Origin: Streptomyces sp. NBC_00237
Lineage (GTDB): Bacteria; Actinomycetota; Actinomycetes; Streptomycetales; Streptomycetaceae
Assembly: GCF_026342435.1 (NCBI RefSeq)
Contig: NZ_JAPEMT010000001.1
Location: 3,151,133 to 3,215,132, forward strand
Direction: 5' to 3'
DNA: 64,000 nucleotides
Below, in pieces: positions 17,574 through 26,010 of this stretch. Within the stretch, counting starts at the first letter, position 1. Every line of letters starts with the position of its first letter. The translations under genes were made by a program, and so were the position numbers. The notes below the pieces were generated by a model. It searched no databases, was not told the DNA's origin, and saw only the letters and a list, made by a program, of their open reading frames with translations.

Positions 17574-18205
17574 TGCTTGCCGTCCAGGCTCACCGTCAGC
17601 TTGAGCCCCTTCAGCCGGAAGTTCCCCCCGGTCGCCGACCAGGCGTGCGAGCGCACTCCCGCGACCTCGATGTTCCCCGCCTGGAGCCCGAACGCGCCCC
17701 GCTCGCCCCGCACGTCCCGCACGGCGTCCAGCGTGGAGGCGTCCCGGCCGATCTCCGCCGTACCGAAGCGGGCGTCGCCGGTCAGGTCCTCACCGTCGAT
17801 GACCAGGCTGCTGGCGGTGACCTCGCCCGCCTCGCCACCTGCCGTCAGCTTGAAGACCACCGTGCCGACCGGGGTCCTGACCTGCGCCGACTGACAGATG
17901 TCGGAGAGCCGGGCGTCCCCGATGCCGAGCAGGGCGACCGGATGCCCCGTGCCGTCCACGGACCTGTCGGTCTGCACGTACGACGAGAGACCGCTGCTGG
18001 TCAGCTTTCCCGAGGAGACCTGGAAGCTGGTGCCCGACACAGCGAACGACGCGGCCAGCGCCCCCTGCCCCATCATCACCGCCATCGCGCCGACCGCGAT
18101 CACCGCGGGAACGGCCACCACGGCGCTCCTGCGCCACCCCGTTCTGCCCTCCGGGAGCTGCGTCCGCCCCTCGGGATCCTTCGGCTTCCTGGCTGCTGCG
18201 CTCAC
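17564..18205 (-). CDS. DUF6230 exported protein
   Basis: A 213-residue protein with a basic N-terminus, one hydrophobic helix (about 30-48, VAVPAVIAVGAMAVMMGQGA) and a C-terminal beta-rich domain with one conserved cysteine in SDICQSA and one in the final KQCF. The GTG at 18205 is preceded by GGGAGGA; a longer frame reaches 18274. It is first in the minus-strand pair with the DUF6114 gene and divergent from a TetR regulator 144 bases away, which may control it. Function unknown. Confidence 0.8.
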   Translation of the reverse strand: MSAAARKPKDPEGRTQLPEGRTGWRRSAVVAVPAVIAVGAMAVMMGQGALAASFAVSGTSFQVSSGKLTSSGLSSYVQTDRSVDGTGHPVALLGIGDARLSDICQSAQVRTPVGTVVFKLTAGGEAGEVTASSLVIDGEDLTGDARFGTAEIGRDASTLDAVRDVRGERGAFGLQAGNIEVAGVRSHAWSATGGNFRLKGLKLTVSLDGKQCF

Positions 18206-18348
18206 TGGGTCCTCCCGTACGTCGCAGAGATTGCGCAGGGGACGTGCATGCGGTGCGTCAGTCATGCCGTGCATCAGCGGCGGAAGGGGAGCAGGGCCGT
18301 GGAATACTGCGGCGGCGATCCTTCCGGACTGGGAGACTAGGGCGTAAT

Positions 18349-19005
18349 TTGAATAAGAGTCAACAGCGCGGAACGGCCCGGAAATCCCAGGCGCGCAGGG
18401 CCGAACTCATCGCAACCGGGCGGAAATTGTTCGCCCACACCTCGTACGACGCCCTGTCCATGGACGACATCGCACGCCACGCGGGCGTCGCCAAGGGGTT
18501 GATCTACTACTACTTCGCCAACAAGCGCGGCTACTACCTGGCCGTCGTCGAGGAGTCCGTCGCCGACCTCGTCGCCCGCGCCGCGAGCCACCCCGAACTC
18601 CCGCGCGCGCAAAGGGTCCAGCACACCGTCGACGGCTATCTGCACTACGCCCGCAACCACCGGGCCGCGTACCGCACGATCGTCACCGGAGGCGTCGGTT
18701 CCGACGTACAGGTGCAGGCGATCCGCGACTCCGTACGGGCGCGACTCCTGGCCACCCTCGCGAAGGGCGCGTACGGGCGCACGGACGTCCCCGCGACGGC
18801 ACGCCTGGCACTGCTCGGCTGGATGACCGCAGTGGAGGGCATCACCCTGGACTGGATCAGCGATCCCCCCTCGCCGCACACGGACGTGCCCTCTCAGGAA
18901 GAGGTGCGCGAGCTCCTCGTAGGGCTCCTGCGTGCCACCCTGGAGACGATCGCCTCCCTGGTGCCGCAGTGCCCCGCCCCATCCCTGGACGACACGGTCG
19001 CGTAA
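18349..19005 (+). CDS. TetR-family transcriptional regulator
   Basis: A 218-residue regulator. The N-terminal helix-turn-helix (about 15-62) contains LSMDDIARHAGVAKGLIYYYFANKRGYYLAVV, the usual TetR signature; the C-terminal ligand domain resembles regulators of fatty acid or steroid genes. A TTG start at 18349 gives MNKSQQRGTARKS and follows AGGGCG; an upstream ATG in the same frame has no ribosome-binding site. It is divergent from the DUF6230/DUF6114 pair and lies 215 bases upstream of the acyl-CoA dehydrogenase, so either unit could be its target. Confidence 0.85.
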   Translation: MNKSQQRGTARKSQARRAELIATGRKLFAHTSYDALSMDDIARHAGVAKGLIYYYFANKRGYYLAVVEESVADLVARAASHPELPRAQRVQHTVDGYLHYARNHRAAYRTIVTGGVGSDVQVQAIRDSVRARLLATLAKGAYGRTDVPATARLALLGWMTAVEGITLDWISDPPSPHTDVPSQEEVRELLVGLLRATLETIASLVPQCPAPSLDDTVA

Positions 19006-19220
19006 CACCCCGACGCCCTGCCCGGCCTGCGGCTTTTCGACCGGTGACGGAACGGGTGCGATCGGGCATACTCAGCCGCCACAGTCCCGGACAGTCCGCT
19101 TCCGTAACCCGGAGCGGTGCTTCAGGCTGGGACGTGAGTCACCTCGGCGGCGCCGCCACACCCTGCGCGGGCGCCCGCTGCCGCGCCCGACAGGGCCCGA
19201 GATGCAAGGAGAGCGCCGCA

Positions 19221-20393
19221 ATGGCCGACCGCGCCCCCCAGCCGGTGGAACGACAGCTGCCCACCGAGGAGTCCCGCGACCTGCTCGCGCTCGTACGCGA
19301 CATGATCCAGCGGGAGATCGCCCCCCGGGCGGCGGAGGAGGAGGACGCCGGTCACTTTCCCCGCGAGGTCTTCGCGCTCCTGTCGGAGTCCGGACTGCTC
19401 GGCCTGCCGTACGACTCCGAGCACGGCGGCGGCGACCAGTCGTACGAGGTCTACCTCCAGGTCCTGGAGGAGCTCGCGGCGGCCCGCCTGACCGTGGGGC
19501 TCGGCGTCAGCGTGCACAGCCTCTCCTGCCACGGGCTCGCCGGATACGGCACCAAGGAGCAGAAGGCCGCCCACCTGCCCGCCATGCTCGGCGGCGGCCT
19601 CCTGGGCGCGTACTGCCTCTCCGAGCCCGCCTCGGGCTCCGACGCGGCGTCCCTGCGCACCAAGGCCGTCCGCGACGGCGACGACTGGGTGATCACCGGC
19701 ACCAAGGCGTGGATCACCCACGGCGGCGTCGCCGACTTCTACACCGTCCTCGCCCGCACGGGCGTCGAGGGTCCGCGCGGCATCACCGCCTTCCTCGTCC
19801 CCGGCGACGCTCCGGGCCTCTCGGCGGCCGCCCCCGAGAAGAAGATGGGCATGAAGGGCTCGCCCACCGCGCAGCTCCACTTCGACGGCGTACGGGTCCC
19901 CGACGCGCGCCGCATCGGCGAGGAGGGCCAGGGCTTCGCCATCGCCCTCTCGGCGCTCGACTCCGGCCGCCTCGGTATCGCCGCCTGCGCGATCGGCGTC
20001 GCCCAGGCGGCCCTGGCCGAAGCGCTCTCCTACGCCACGGGCCGCGAGCAGTTCGGCCGCCCGATCGCGGACTTCCAGGGCCTGCGCTTCATGCTCGCGG
20101 ACATGGCCACGCAGATCGAGGCGGGGCGCGCGCTCTACCTGGCGGCGGCCCGGCTGCGCGACGCCGGCCGCCCCTTCTCGCGCGAGGCGGCGATGGCGAA
20201 GCTCTTCTGCACCGACACCGCGATGAAGGTCGCGACGGACGCCGTGCAGGTCCTCGGCGGGTACGGCTACACCGTCGACTTCCCGGTCGAGCGGTACATG
20301 CGCGAGGCGAAGGTCCTCCAGATCGTGGAGGGCACCAACCAGATCCAACGCATGGTCATCGCCCGCCACTTGGCGGGCCCGGAGTCCCGCTGA
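19221..20393 (+). CDS. Acyl-CoA dehydrogenase
   Basis: FAD-dependent alpha,beta-dehydrogenation of an acyl-CoA thioester. The 390-residue protein has the full three-part fold: the helical N-terminal domain, the flavin-binding middle (CLSEPASGSDAASL, WITHGGVADFYTV) and the C-terminal bundle with the catalytic glutamate in VEGTNQIQRM. The ATG at 19221 follows AAGGAGAG. Downstream lie an AttH/CrtC-like protein and an APH-type phosphotransferase, a combination that recalls the mammalian ACAD10/11 proteins and the Lva pathway of pseudomonads. Confidence 0.92.
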   Translation: MADRAPQPVERQLPTEESRDLLALVRDMIQREIAPRAAEEEDAGHFPREVFALLSESGLLGLPYDSEHGGGDQSYEVYLQVLEELAAARLTVGLGVSVHSLSCHGLAGYGTKEQKAAHLPAMLGGGLLGAYCLSEPASGSDAASLRTKAVRDGDDWVITGTKAWITHGGVADFYTVLARTGVEGPRGITAFLVPGDAPGLSAAAPEKKMGMKGSPTAQLHFDGVRVPDARRIGEEGQGFAIALSALDSGRLGIAACAIGVAQAALAEALSYATGREQFGRPIADFQGLRFMLADMATQIEAGRALYLAAARLRDAGRPFSREAAMAKLFCTDTAMKVATDAVQVLGGYGYTVDFPVERYMREAKVLQIVEGTNQIQRMVIARHLAGPESR

Positions 20394-20474
20394 CCGCTCG
20401 GGCACGGTGCGGGTGGGGCGAGTGGTCGCTGTTCCCGCCCGGGGCTACGCCCCTCGCCCCCGGCACGGGCTGGT

Positions 20475-20520
20475 AGTGAGGGGCGCGGGGAACTGCGCGA
20501 CCAGCCACAACGCACCTGCA
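20475..20520. repeat. Copy of an abundant Streptomyces intergenic repeat
   Basis: The phrase GGGGCGCGGGGAACTGCG followed by CGACCAGCCACAACGCACC is one I recognise as scattered in many intergenic regions of streptomycete genomes. It is flanked here by small GGGGC/GCCCC hairpins. It occupies the centre of the 375-base gap between the acyl-CoA dehydrogenase and the next gene. It appears only once in this window, so repetitiveness is from prior knowledge, not seen here. Confidence 0.5.
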
Positions 20521-20674
20521 CGGATACGGGACGGCCGCGCGGCCAGCGCTTTAGGCGAAGGGGCGGGACAGGGGCATCCCCGCCGAAGGCGGCCTGAACC
20601 CCAGCCCCACCCAACCGGCACGGGCACCCGCCCAACCCCGGCCCCACTCCAACCCTGGCCCCGCCCAACCTTCC

Positions 20675-20689
20675 TGACGTACCGTCAGA
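20675..20689. promoter_or_regulatory. Perfect 15-bp operator-like dyad CTGACG-TAC-CGTCAG
   Basis: CTGACG (20675-20680) and CGTCAG (20684-20689) form a perfect dyad with a three-base centre, 80 bases upstream of the AttH/CrtC-like gene. The size and form fit a TetR-type operator, and a TetR gene lies nearby at 18349. The link between the two is inference. Confidence 0.55.
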
Positions 20690-20768
20690 TCCAGCGGCCG
20701 GGACCATCACCACGCCACACCGCACCCTCCACCCGCGCCGCCCCACCCGCGCTCCGCCAGGAGGACCC

Positions 20769-21893
20769 GTGCCGCAGGACCGCCCCATCCCCCTCGACGA
20801 GTACCCCATCCACCAGGCCCCCCTCTCGATGAAGCACGTCGCGACCGGCGACCGCAACGCCTACGACCGCTGCATCTTCCACCTCATCGACCACACCGGC
20901 CGCACCCTCCTCGTCGTCGGCCTCGGCGTCTACCCCAACACCGGCGTCATCGACGCCTACGCCACCCTCCGCGTCGGCGACACCCTGCACGCCGTCCGCG
21001 CCTCCGACGCCCTCACCGACGACCGCATGAACCTCTCCGTCGGCCCGCTGCGCATCACCGTCGACGAACCCCTGCGCCGCTTCACCCTCACCTGTGACCC
21101 CGACCCCGCCGACCCCGACTCCCTCTCGTACGCGATCAGTTGGACCGCCGACTTCCCGGCCGTGTGGGAGCCCCACCACGTCCAGTACCGGGGCGACCGC
21201 CTCATGCTCGAAGGCCGCCGCTTCGTCCAGGCGGGGCACTGCGCCGGAGTCCTTCACGTCGGCGGCGAGGAGATCCGCCTCGACCCCGCCCACTGGACCG
21301 GCACCCGCGACCGCAGCTGGGGCGTGCGGCCCCTCCCGGGCGAGGAGGGCGGGCGCGCCGCCGAGGAACACCGCCCCGAAGGCTTCCACTGGCTCTGGAT
21401 ACCGGCCCGCTTCGACGACCGCTTCGTCATGGTGATCGCCCAGGAGGACGCCGCAGGGCACCGCACCCTCAACGAGGCCCTCCTCGTTCGCAACGACGGA
21501 CGCGACACCCAACTCGGCTGGCCCCACACCGACATCACCTACCGTTCCGGTACCCGCCACCCCGAACGCGCCGTCGTCCATCTCACCGACCCCTCCCGCA
21601 AGCCCCTCGAACTCGGCGTCGAGATCCTCGCCTCCTCGCCCCTCGCCGTCGGAGCGGGCTACCCGCCCGCCACCGACTGGCAGCACGGCAGCTGGCAGGG
21701 CCGAGGCTGGATCGACCGCCGCGCCTACGACCTCTCCGACCCCGCCGCCCACCCCATGGCCGCGTACGGAGTCATCGACCACGCCGCCCGCTTCACCCTC
21801 GACGGGCGGACCGGCTACGGGATCTTCGAGCACGGCAGCTTCGGCCGCCACGACCCGAGCGGCTTCACCGGCTACGACTCCACCGCGCCGTGA
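20769..21893 (+). CDS. AttH/CrtC-like (DUF7064-type) protein
   Basis: A 374-residue soluble protein with the repetitive beta-strand composition and Trp/His/Arg-rich motifs (DRSWGVRP, WLWIPARFDDRFVMVI, RGWIDRRAYD) seen in the AttH/CrtC lipocalin-like superfamily, where some members hydrate isoprenoid double bonds. This subgroup usually sits beside APH-type phosphotransferases and acyl-CoA enzymes, as here. Its reaction is not known to me. The GTG start follows AGGAGGA at ideal spacing. A 50-base gap to the next gene suggests co-transcription. Confidence 0.65.
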   Translation: MPQDRPIPLDEYPIHQAPLSMKHVATGDRNAYDRCIFHLIDHTGRTLLVVGLGVYPNTGVIDAYATLRVGDTLHAVRASDALTDDRMNLSVGPLRITVDEPLRRFTLTCDPDPADPDSLSYAISWTADFPAVWEPHHVQYRGDRLMLEGRRFVQAGHCAGVLHVGGEEIRLDPAHWTGTRDRSWGVRPLPGEEGGRAAEEHRPEGFHWLWIPARFDDRFVMVIAQEDAAGHRTLNEALLVRNDGRDTQLGWPHTDITYRSGTRHPERAVVHLTDPSRKPLELGVEILASSPLAVGAGYPPATDWQHGSWQGRGWIDRRAYDLSDPAAHPMAAYGVIDHAARFTLDGRTGYGIFEHGSFGRHDPSGFTGYDSTAP

Positions 21894-21943
21894 GCCCCGG
21901 CGACCGCCCCGGCAGCAGCCCCCGCGAGCAGAGGAGCACGGAC

Positions 21944-23059
21944 ATGGCCACCGCCCCCCGTCCCCGCACCACCACCCGCGACCCCGGAGAACTCGGCCGC
22001 CGCCTCACCGCCTGGCTGGCCCCCCGCCTCCCGGGGGCACGTGTCACCGGCGTCCGCGTGCCCGACTCCAACGGCATGTCCAGCGAGACCCTGCTCTTCG
22101 ACCTCGACCACCCCGAGGCCCCCGTCACCGCCTGCGCCCTGCGGCTGGCCGCCGACCCGGCCGCGTACACCGTCTTCCCCGTGTACGACATGGCCCGCCA
22201 GCACCGCGTCATGAGCCTCGTCGCCACCCACACCGACCTGCCCGTGCCGCACGTGCTCTGGCTGGAGGAGGACCCGGCCCCGCTCGGAGCGCCCTTCTTC
22301 GTGATGGCCCGCGCCGAGGGCCGGGTGCCGCCCGACGTCATGCCGTACACGTACGAAGGCAACTGGCTGTACGCGGCGAGCGACGACGAGCGCGCCGCAC
22401 TGGAGGCCGCGAGCGTCGGTGTCGTCGCCCGGCTGCACGACCAGTTCCCGCCCAAGGAGGCGGAGTTCCTGCTGCCCGACGTCGAAGGCAGTCCGCTGCG
22501 GCGGCATGTGACGGGCCAGCAGACGTACTACGAGTGGGTCGTCGACGGACTTCCGCGCTCGCCCCTCATCGAGGAGGCGTTCCGCTGGCTGGAGGACCAC
22601 TGGCCCGACGACGAGGGCGAACCGGTGCTGTGCTGGGGCGACGCCCGCATCGGCAACATCGTCTACGACGGCTTCGAGCCCGCCGCCGTGCTCGACTGGG
22701 AGATGGCCGCCTACGGGCCCCGCGAACTCGACCTCGGCTGGAGCGTCTACCTGCACCGCTTCTTCCAGGACCTGACCGTCTCCTTCGGGCAGGACGGACT
22801 GCCGGACTTCCTGCGCCGCGACGCGATCGAACAGCGGTACGCGGCGCTCACCGGTCACACTCCCCGGCACATGGAGTTCCACACCCTGTACGCCGCCCTG
22901 CGGCACGCCGTGGTGATGCTCCGCATCGCCTACCGGCAGGTGCACTTCGGCGAGGTCCGGGTCCCCGGGGACCCGGACGCGCTGATCATGCACCGGGCGT
23001 CGCTGGACGCCATGGTGCGCGGGACGTACTGGAGGGAGGCCGGGTACCGGGAGGGGTAG
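21944..23059 (+). CDS. APH-family phosphotransferase (ACAD10/11- or LvaA-like)
   Basis: A 371-residue kinase-fold protein of the aminoglycoside phosphotransferase superfamily. The catalytic loop is WGDARIGNIVYD (His of the usual HGD replaced by Trp, Asp kept) and the metal-binding motif is VLDWEMAAYGPRELDLGW. In mammals this domain is fused to an acyl-CoA dehydrogenase in ACAD10/11, and in Pseudomonas LvaA it phosphorylates a 4-hydroxyacyl-CoA. The neighbouring acyl-CoA dehydrogenase makes a similar lipid-directed role more likely than antibiotic resistance. Its stop codon abuts the stop of the convergent gene with no spacer. Confidence 0.85.
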   Translation: MATAPRPRTTTRDPGELGRRLTAWLAPRLPGARVTGVRVPDSNGMSSETLLFDLDHPEAPVTACALRLAADPAAYTVFPVYDMARQHRVMSLVATHTDLPVPHVLWLEEDPAPLGAPFFVMARAEGRVPPDVMPYTYEGNWLYAASDDERAALEAASVGVVARLHDQFPPKEAEFLLPDVEGSPLRRHVTGQQTYYEWVVDGLPRSPLIEEAFRWLEDHWPDDEGEPVLCWGDARIGNIVYDGFEPAAVLDWEMAAYGPRELDLGWSVYLHRFFQDLTVSFGQDGLPDFLRRDAIEQRYAALTGHTPRHMEFHTLYAALRHAVVMLRIAYRQVHFGEVRVPGDPDALIMHRASLDAMVRGTYWREAGYREG

Positions 23060-23476
23060 TTACGCGGCCCGCTGGCGCGGCACCCTCAGTGGACGCGACC
23101 CCGGACCGCCGACGTGCGAGAAGGGCTGCGTCCGCCAGTCCAGGCCCTGGGGGAGGGTCAGGAGCAGCGCGGTGTCCTGCTCCACCACCTCCAGGGTCTC
23201 GTCTGCGGGCTTGGCGTCGGCGGCGGGGCGGCCCGTACCGGCGCAGGCGGTCAGGCCGAAGGGGTTCCACGGGGTGGGGCACTTGGCGTGCTCCGGCAGG
23301 ACGTCCTCGTCGGCGAGCAGCGCGATCGGCTGCGCGCAGTCCGGGCAGACCACCCGGTACATCTCGAAGGTGTCGTACGCGTCGCCGCCGGTCCCCTCGG
23401 AGTCGTCGAAGGAGACGAGTTCCGCGAGTGCCGTGCTTTCGGCGGGCTCCGATGTGCTGGGCTTCGAGTTCTGCAT
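23060..23476 (-). CDS. Conserved small acidic protein with a zinc-ribbon-like Cys cluster
   Basis: A 138-residue hypothetical protein. The ATG at 23476 is chosen because GGGGGAG precedes it by seven bases; the frame runs to 23536. It is acidic at the start (ALAELVSFDDSEGTGGDAYDTFEMYR), then has VVCPDCAQP and, about 25 residues later, CPTPWNPFGLTACAGTG, giving four cysteines that could bind one metal. The tail is Pro/Arg-rich. It is probably cytoplasmic. Its stop codon touches the stop codon of the phosphotransferase gene. I do not recognise the family. Confidence 0.65.
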   Translation of the reverse strand: MQNSKPSTSEPAESTALAELVSFDDSEGTGGDAYDTFEMYRVVCPDCAQPIALLADEDVLPEHAKCPTPWNPFGLTACAGTGRPAADAKPADETLEVVEQDTALLLTLPQGLDWRTQPFSHVGGPGSRPLRVPRQRAA

Positions 23477-23650
23477 GGAGACACTCCCCCTAGAGGTGGG
23501 CCGACAAGGCGCCGCGGCCTCGACCACACCAAGCACTTCCCTGCGCGCCTGCGCGATAACCGCACTAAGGAGAAGGACACGGGGTGAAGGGTGTGGCCTT
23601 GGTCACATGCCGCTCGCAGGTGCGCTGTGCACGCCCCGCGCACCCGCACG

Positions 23651-23694
23651 GCACGCGCACGTGGCGGCCCGCGCACGCGCACGTGGCGGCCCGC
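23651..23694. repeat. Exact 22-bp tandem duplication
   Basis: The 22-base unit GCACGCGCACGTGGCGGCCC-GC occurs at 23651-23672 and again at 23673-23694 without a mismatch. It lies in the 327-base gap between the zinc-ribbon-like gene and the Lrp-type regulator; nothing else but the Lrp promoter is apparent in that gap. Confidence 0.8.
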
Positions 23695-23765
23695 ACCGGT
23701 GCCCGCCCTCGCACGGGCGCACCGGGGCTCCCTCCGTTCCACCAGGCAAGACGCACGGCGCTCAT

Positions 23766-23795
23766 GTGTCACAGGGGCCCCGGGCCCTGTAGGTT
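23766..23795 (+). promoter_or_regulatory. Candidate leaderless promoter of the Lrp/AsnC gene
   Basis: TAGGTT (23790-23795) is a good Streptomyces -10 box and lies eight bases before the ATG at 23804, which lacks a ribosome-binding site. This spacing suggests that the transcript begins at or next to the start codon. The -35 region (around 23767-23772, TGTCAC) is poor. Confidence 0.4.
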
Positions 23796-23803
23796 CTCGG
23801 TCC

Positions 23804-24244
23804 ATGGAGGAGTTGGATCGTCAGATCGTGGACCTGCTCGTCAAGGACGGGCGGATGAGCTACACCGACCTGGGCAAGGCCACCGGCCTGTCCACCTCGG
23901 CCGTGCACCAGCGCGTCCGCAGACTGGAGCAGCGCGGGGTGATCCGCGGGTACGCCGCGGTCGTGGACCCCGAGGCGGTCGGGCTGCCGCTCACCGCGTT
24001 CATCTCGGTGGCGCCCTTCGACCCCAGCGCCCCCGACGACATCGCGGAACGGCTCGCGGGCGTCGACGAGATCGAGGCGTGCCACAGCGTCGCGGGCGAC
24101 GAGAACTACATCCTCAAGGTGCGCGTCGCCACCCCGCTGGAGCTGGAGCACCTGCTCTCCCGCATCCGTACCCTGGCCGGTGTCTCCACCCGTACGACCG
24201 TCGTCCTCTCCACCCCGTACGAAGCCCGCCCGCCCCGCGTCTGA
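23804..24244 (+). CDS. Lrp/AsnC-family transcriptional regulator
   Basis: A 146-residue regulator: winged helix-turn-helix at 1-60 (LDRQIVDLLVKDGRMSYTDL, LSTSAVHQRVRRLEQRGVIRGY) followed by the RAM ligand-binding domain (about 66-140, GDENYILKVRVATPLELEHLL). Such proteins form octamers and answer to amino acids or related metabolites. The ATG at 23804 starts the conserved DNA-binding domain directly. The amidohydrolase gene 100 bases downstream on the same strand is a possible target; the link is only positional. Confidence 0.92.
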   Translation: MEELDRQIVDLLVKDGRMSYTDLGKATGLSTSAVHQRVRRLEQRGVIRGYAAVVDPEAVGLPLTAFISVAPFDPSAPDDIAERLAGVDEIEACHSVAGDENYILKVRVATPLELEHLLSRIRTLAGVSTRTTVVLSTPYEARPPRV

Positions 24245-24346
24245 CGCGGCCCGGCCCCGCGCCCGGCCCCCGTCCCGCTCCGCGTCCGACCCCGCCCGCC
24301 CCACCCGCGTCGAGGGCGGCCCGCGTGCTGCGCGAGACTGGTCCCC

Positions 24347-26008
24347 ATGACCGAGCGCACCGCCCCCTCCCCTCCGGCCGGCCCCGCCGCCCCCTCCGAC
24401 CGCACCGTGCTGCTGCGCGGCGGCGAGGTCCACAGTCCCGCCGACCCCTTCGCCACCGCGATGGTCGTCGAGCGCGGACACGTCGCCTGGGTGGGCTCCG
24501 AGGGGGCCGCCGACGCCTTCGCGAGCGGCGTCGACGAGGTGCTCGACCTAGAAGGCGCGCTCGTCACCCCGGCGTTCACGGACGCACACGTGCACACGAC
24601 GTCGACCGGCCTCGCCCTCACCGGCCTGGACCTGTCCGCCGCCCGCACTCTCGACGAGGCGCTCGCTCTCGTACGTTCGTACGCCGCCGGGCGGCCGGTC
24701 GGCGAGGTCCTCCTCGGCGGCGGCTGGGACGCCTCCCGGTGGCCCGAGCAGCGCCACCCCTCGCGCGCCGAACTCGACGCCGCGACCGGCGGGCGACCGC
24801 TCTACCTGCCCCGTATCGACGTCCACTCGGCAGTCGTCAGCACCGCCCTGCTGGACCTCGTCCCCACCATCACCGGCCTGACCGGCTACCACCCCGACGA
24901 GCCGCTCACCGCAGCCGCCCACCACGCGGTGCGGGCCGCCGCGCACGGGGCGATCAGCCCGGCCCAGCGCGCCGACGCCCAGCGCGCCGCCCTCGCACAC
25001 GCGGCCTCGCTCGGCATCGGCACCGTCCACGAGTGCGCGGGACCCGAGATCTCCTCCGAGGACGACCTCATCGGCCTGCTGAAGCTGGCCGCCGACGTAC
25101 CGGGACCGCGCGTCTTCGGGTACTGGGCCGAACAGGTCGCGCATGCGAAGGACGCCCAGCGCGTCCGCGAACTCGGCGCCGTCGGCGCGGCCGGGGACCT
25201 CTTCGTCGACGGCTCCCTCGGCTCGCACACCGCGTGCCTGCACCAGCCGTACGCCGACGCCCCGCACACCGGCACCGCCCACCACGACGCCGCCGCCATC
25301 GCCGCCCACGTCGCGGCCTGCACCGAAGAGGGCCTCCAGGCGGGCTTCCACGCCATCGGGGACGCCGCGCTGAGCGCCGTCGTCGCCGGGGTGCGCGCCG
25401 CCGCCGAGAAGGTCGGCCTGGCCCGGGTGCGGGCGGCCCGCCACCGGGTCGAGCACGCCGAGATGATGACCCCGCAGACGATCGCGGCCTTTGCCGAACT
25501 CGGCCTCACCGCCTCGGTCCAGCCCGCCTTCGACGCCGCCTGGGGCGGCGACAGCGGGATGTACGCGCAGCGCCTGGGCGTCGAGCGGGCCCGCACCCTC
25601 AATCCGTACGCGGCCCTGCTCAGGGCCGGTGTGCCGCTGGCCTTCGGCTCCGACAGCCCGGTCACCCCCCTCGACCCGTGGGGCACCGTCCGGGCCGCGG
25701 CCTTCCACCGCACCCCCGAGCACCGGGTGTCCGTCCGTGCCGGGTTCACCGCCCACACGCGCGGCGGCTGGCGCGCCGTCGGCCGCGACGACGCGGGCGT
25801 CCTGGTCCCGGGCGCACCCGCCGACTACGCGATCTGGCAGACCGGTGAACTGGTGGTGCAGGCCCCCGACGACCGGGTCGCCCGCTGGTCCACCGACCCC
25901 CGCTCCGGCACGCCCGGACTGCCGGACCTCACGCCCGGCGCACCGCTCCCGGTCTGCCTGCGTACGGTCGTCGCCGGGCACACCGTGTTCGTACGGCCGA
26001 ACGCATGA
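24347..26008 (+). CDS. Amidohydrolase family protein (YtcJ-type)
   Basis: A 553-residue metal-dependent hydrolase of the amidohydrolase_3 group. The metal-binding HxH is in TPAFTDAHVHTTSTG near residue 80; a further histidine is in GFHAIGDAALSAV (about 335) and in RHRVEHAEMM; the catalytic aspartate is in AFGSDSPVTPLDPW near residue 435. Substrates for this family range from N-acylated compounds to cyclic amides and cannot be told from sequence. It is followed at once by a long terminator hairpin. Confidence 0.88.
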   Translation: MTERTAPSPPAGPAAPSDRTVLLRGGEVHSPADPFATAMVVERGHVAWVGSEGAADAFASGVDEVLDLEGALVTPAFTDAHVHTTSTGLALTGLDLSAARTLDEALALVRSYAAGRPVGEVLLGGGWDASRWPEQRHPSRAELDAATGGRPLYLPRIDVHSAVVSTALLDLVPTITGLTGYHPDEPLTAAAHHAVRAAAHGAISPAQRADAQRAALAHAASLGIGTVHECAGPEISSEDDLIGLLKLAADVPGPRVFGYWAEQVAHAKDAQRVRELGAVGAAGDLFVDGSLGSHTACLHQPYADAPHTGTAHHDAAAIAAHVAACTEEGLQAGFHAIGDAALSAVVAGVRAAAEKVGLARVRAARHRVEHAEMMTPQTIAAFAELGLTASVQPAFDAAWGGDSGMYAQRLGVERARTLNPYAALLRAGVPLAFGSDSPVTPLDPWGTVRAAAFHRTPEHRVSVRAGFTAHTRGGWRAVGRDDAGVLVPGAPADYAIWQTGELVVQAPDDRVARWSTDPRSGTPGLPDLTPGAPLPVCLRTVVAGHTVFVRPNA

Positions 26009-26010
26009 CG

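Noticed and set aside
21944..23059. Aminoglycoside resistance gene
   Set aside because: The fold is shared, but the altered catalytic motif (WGD) and the acyl-CoA dehydrogenase context point to lipid or hydroxy-acid metabolism.
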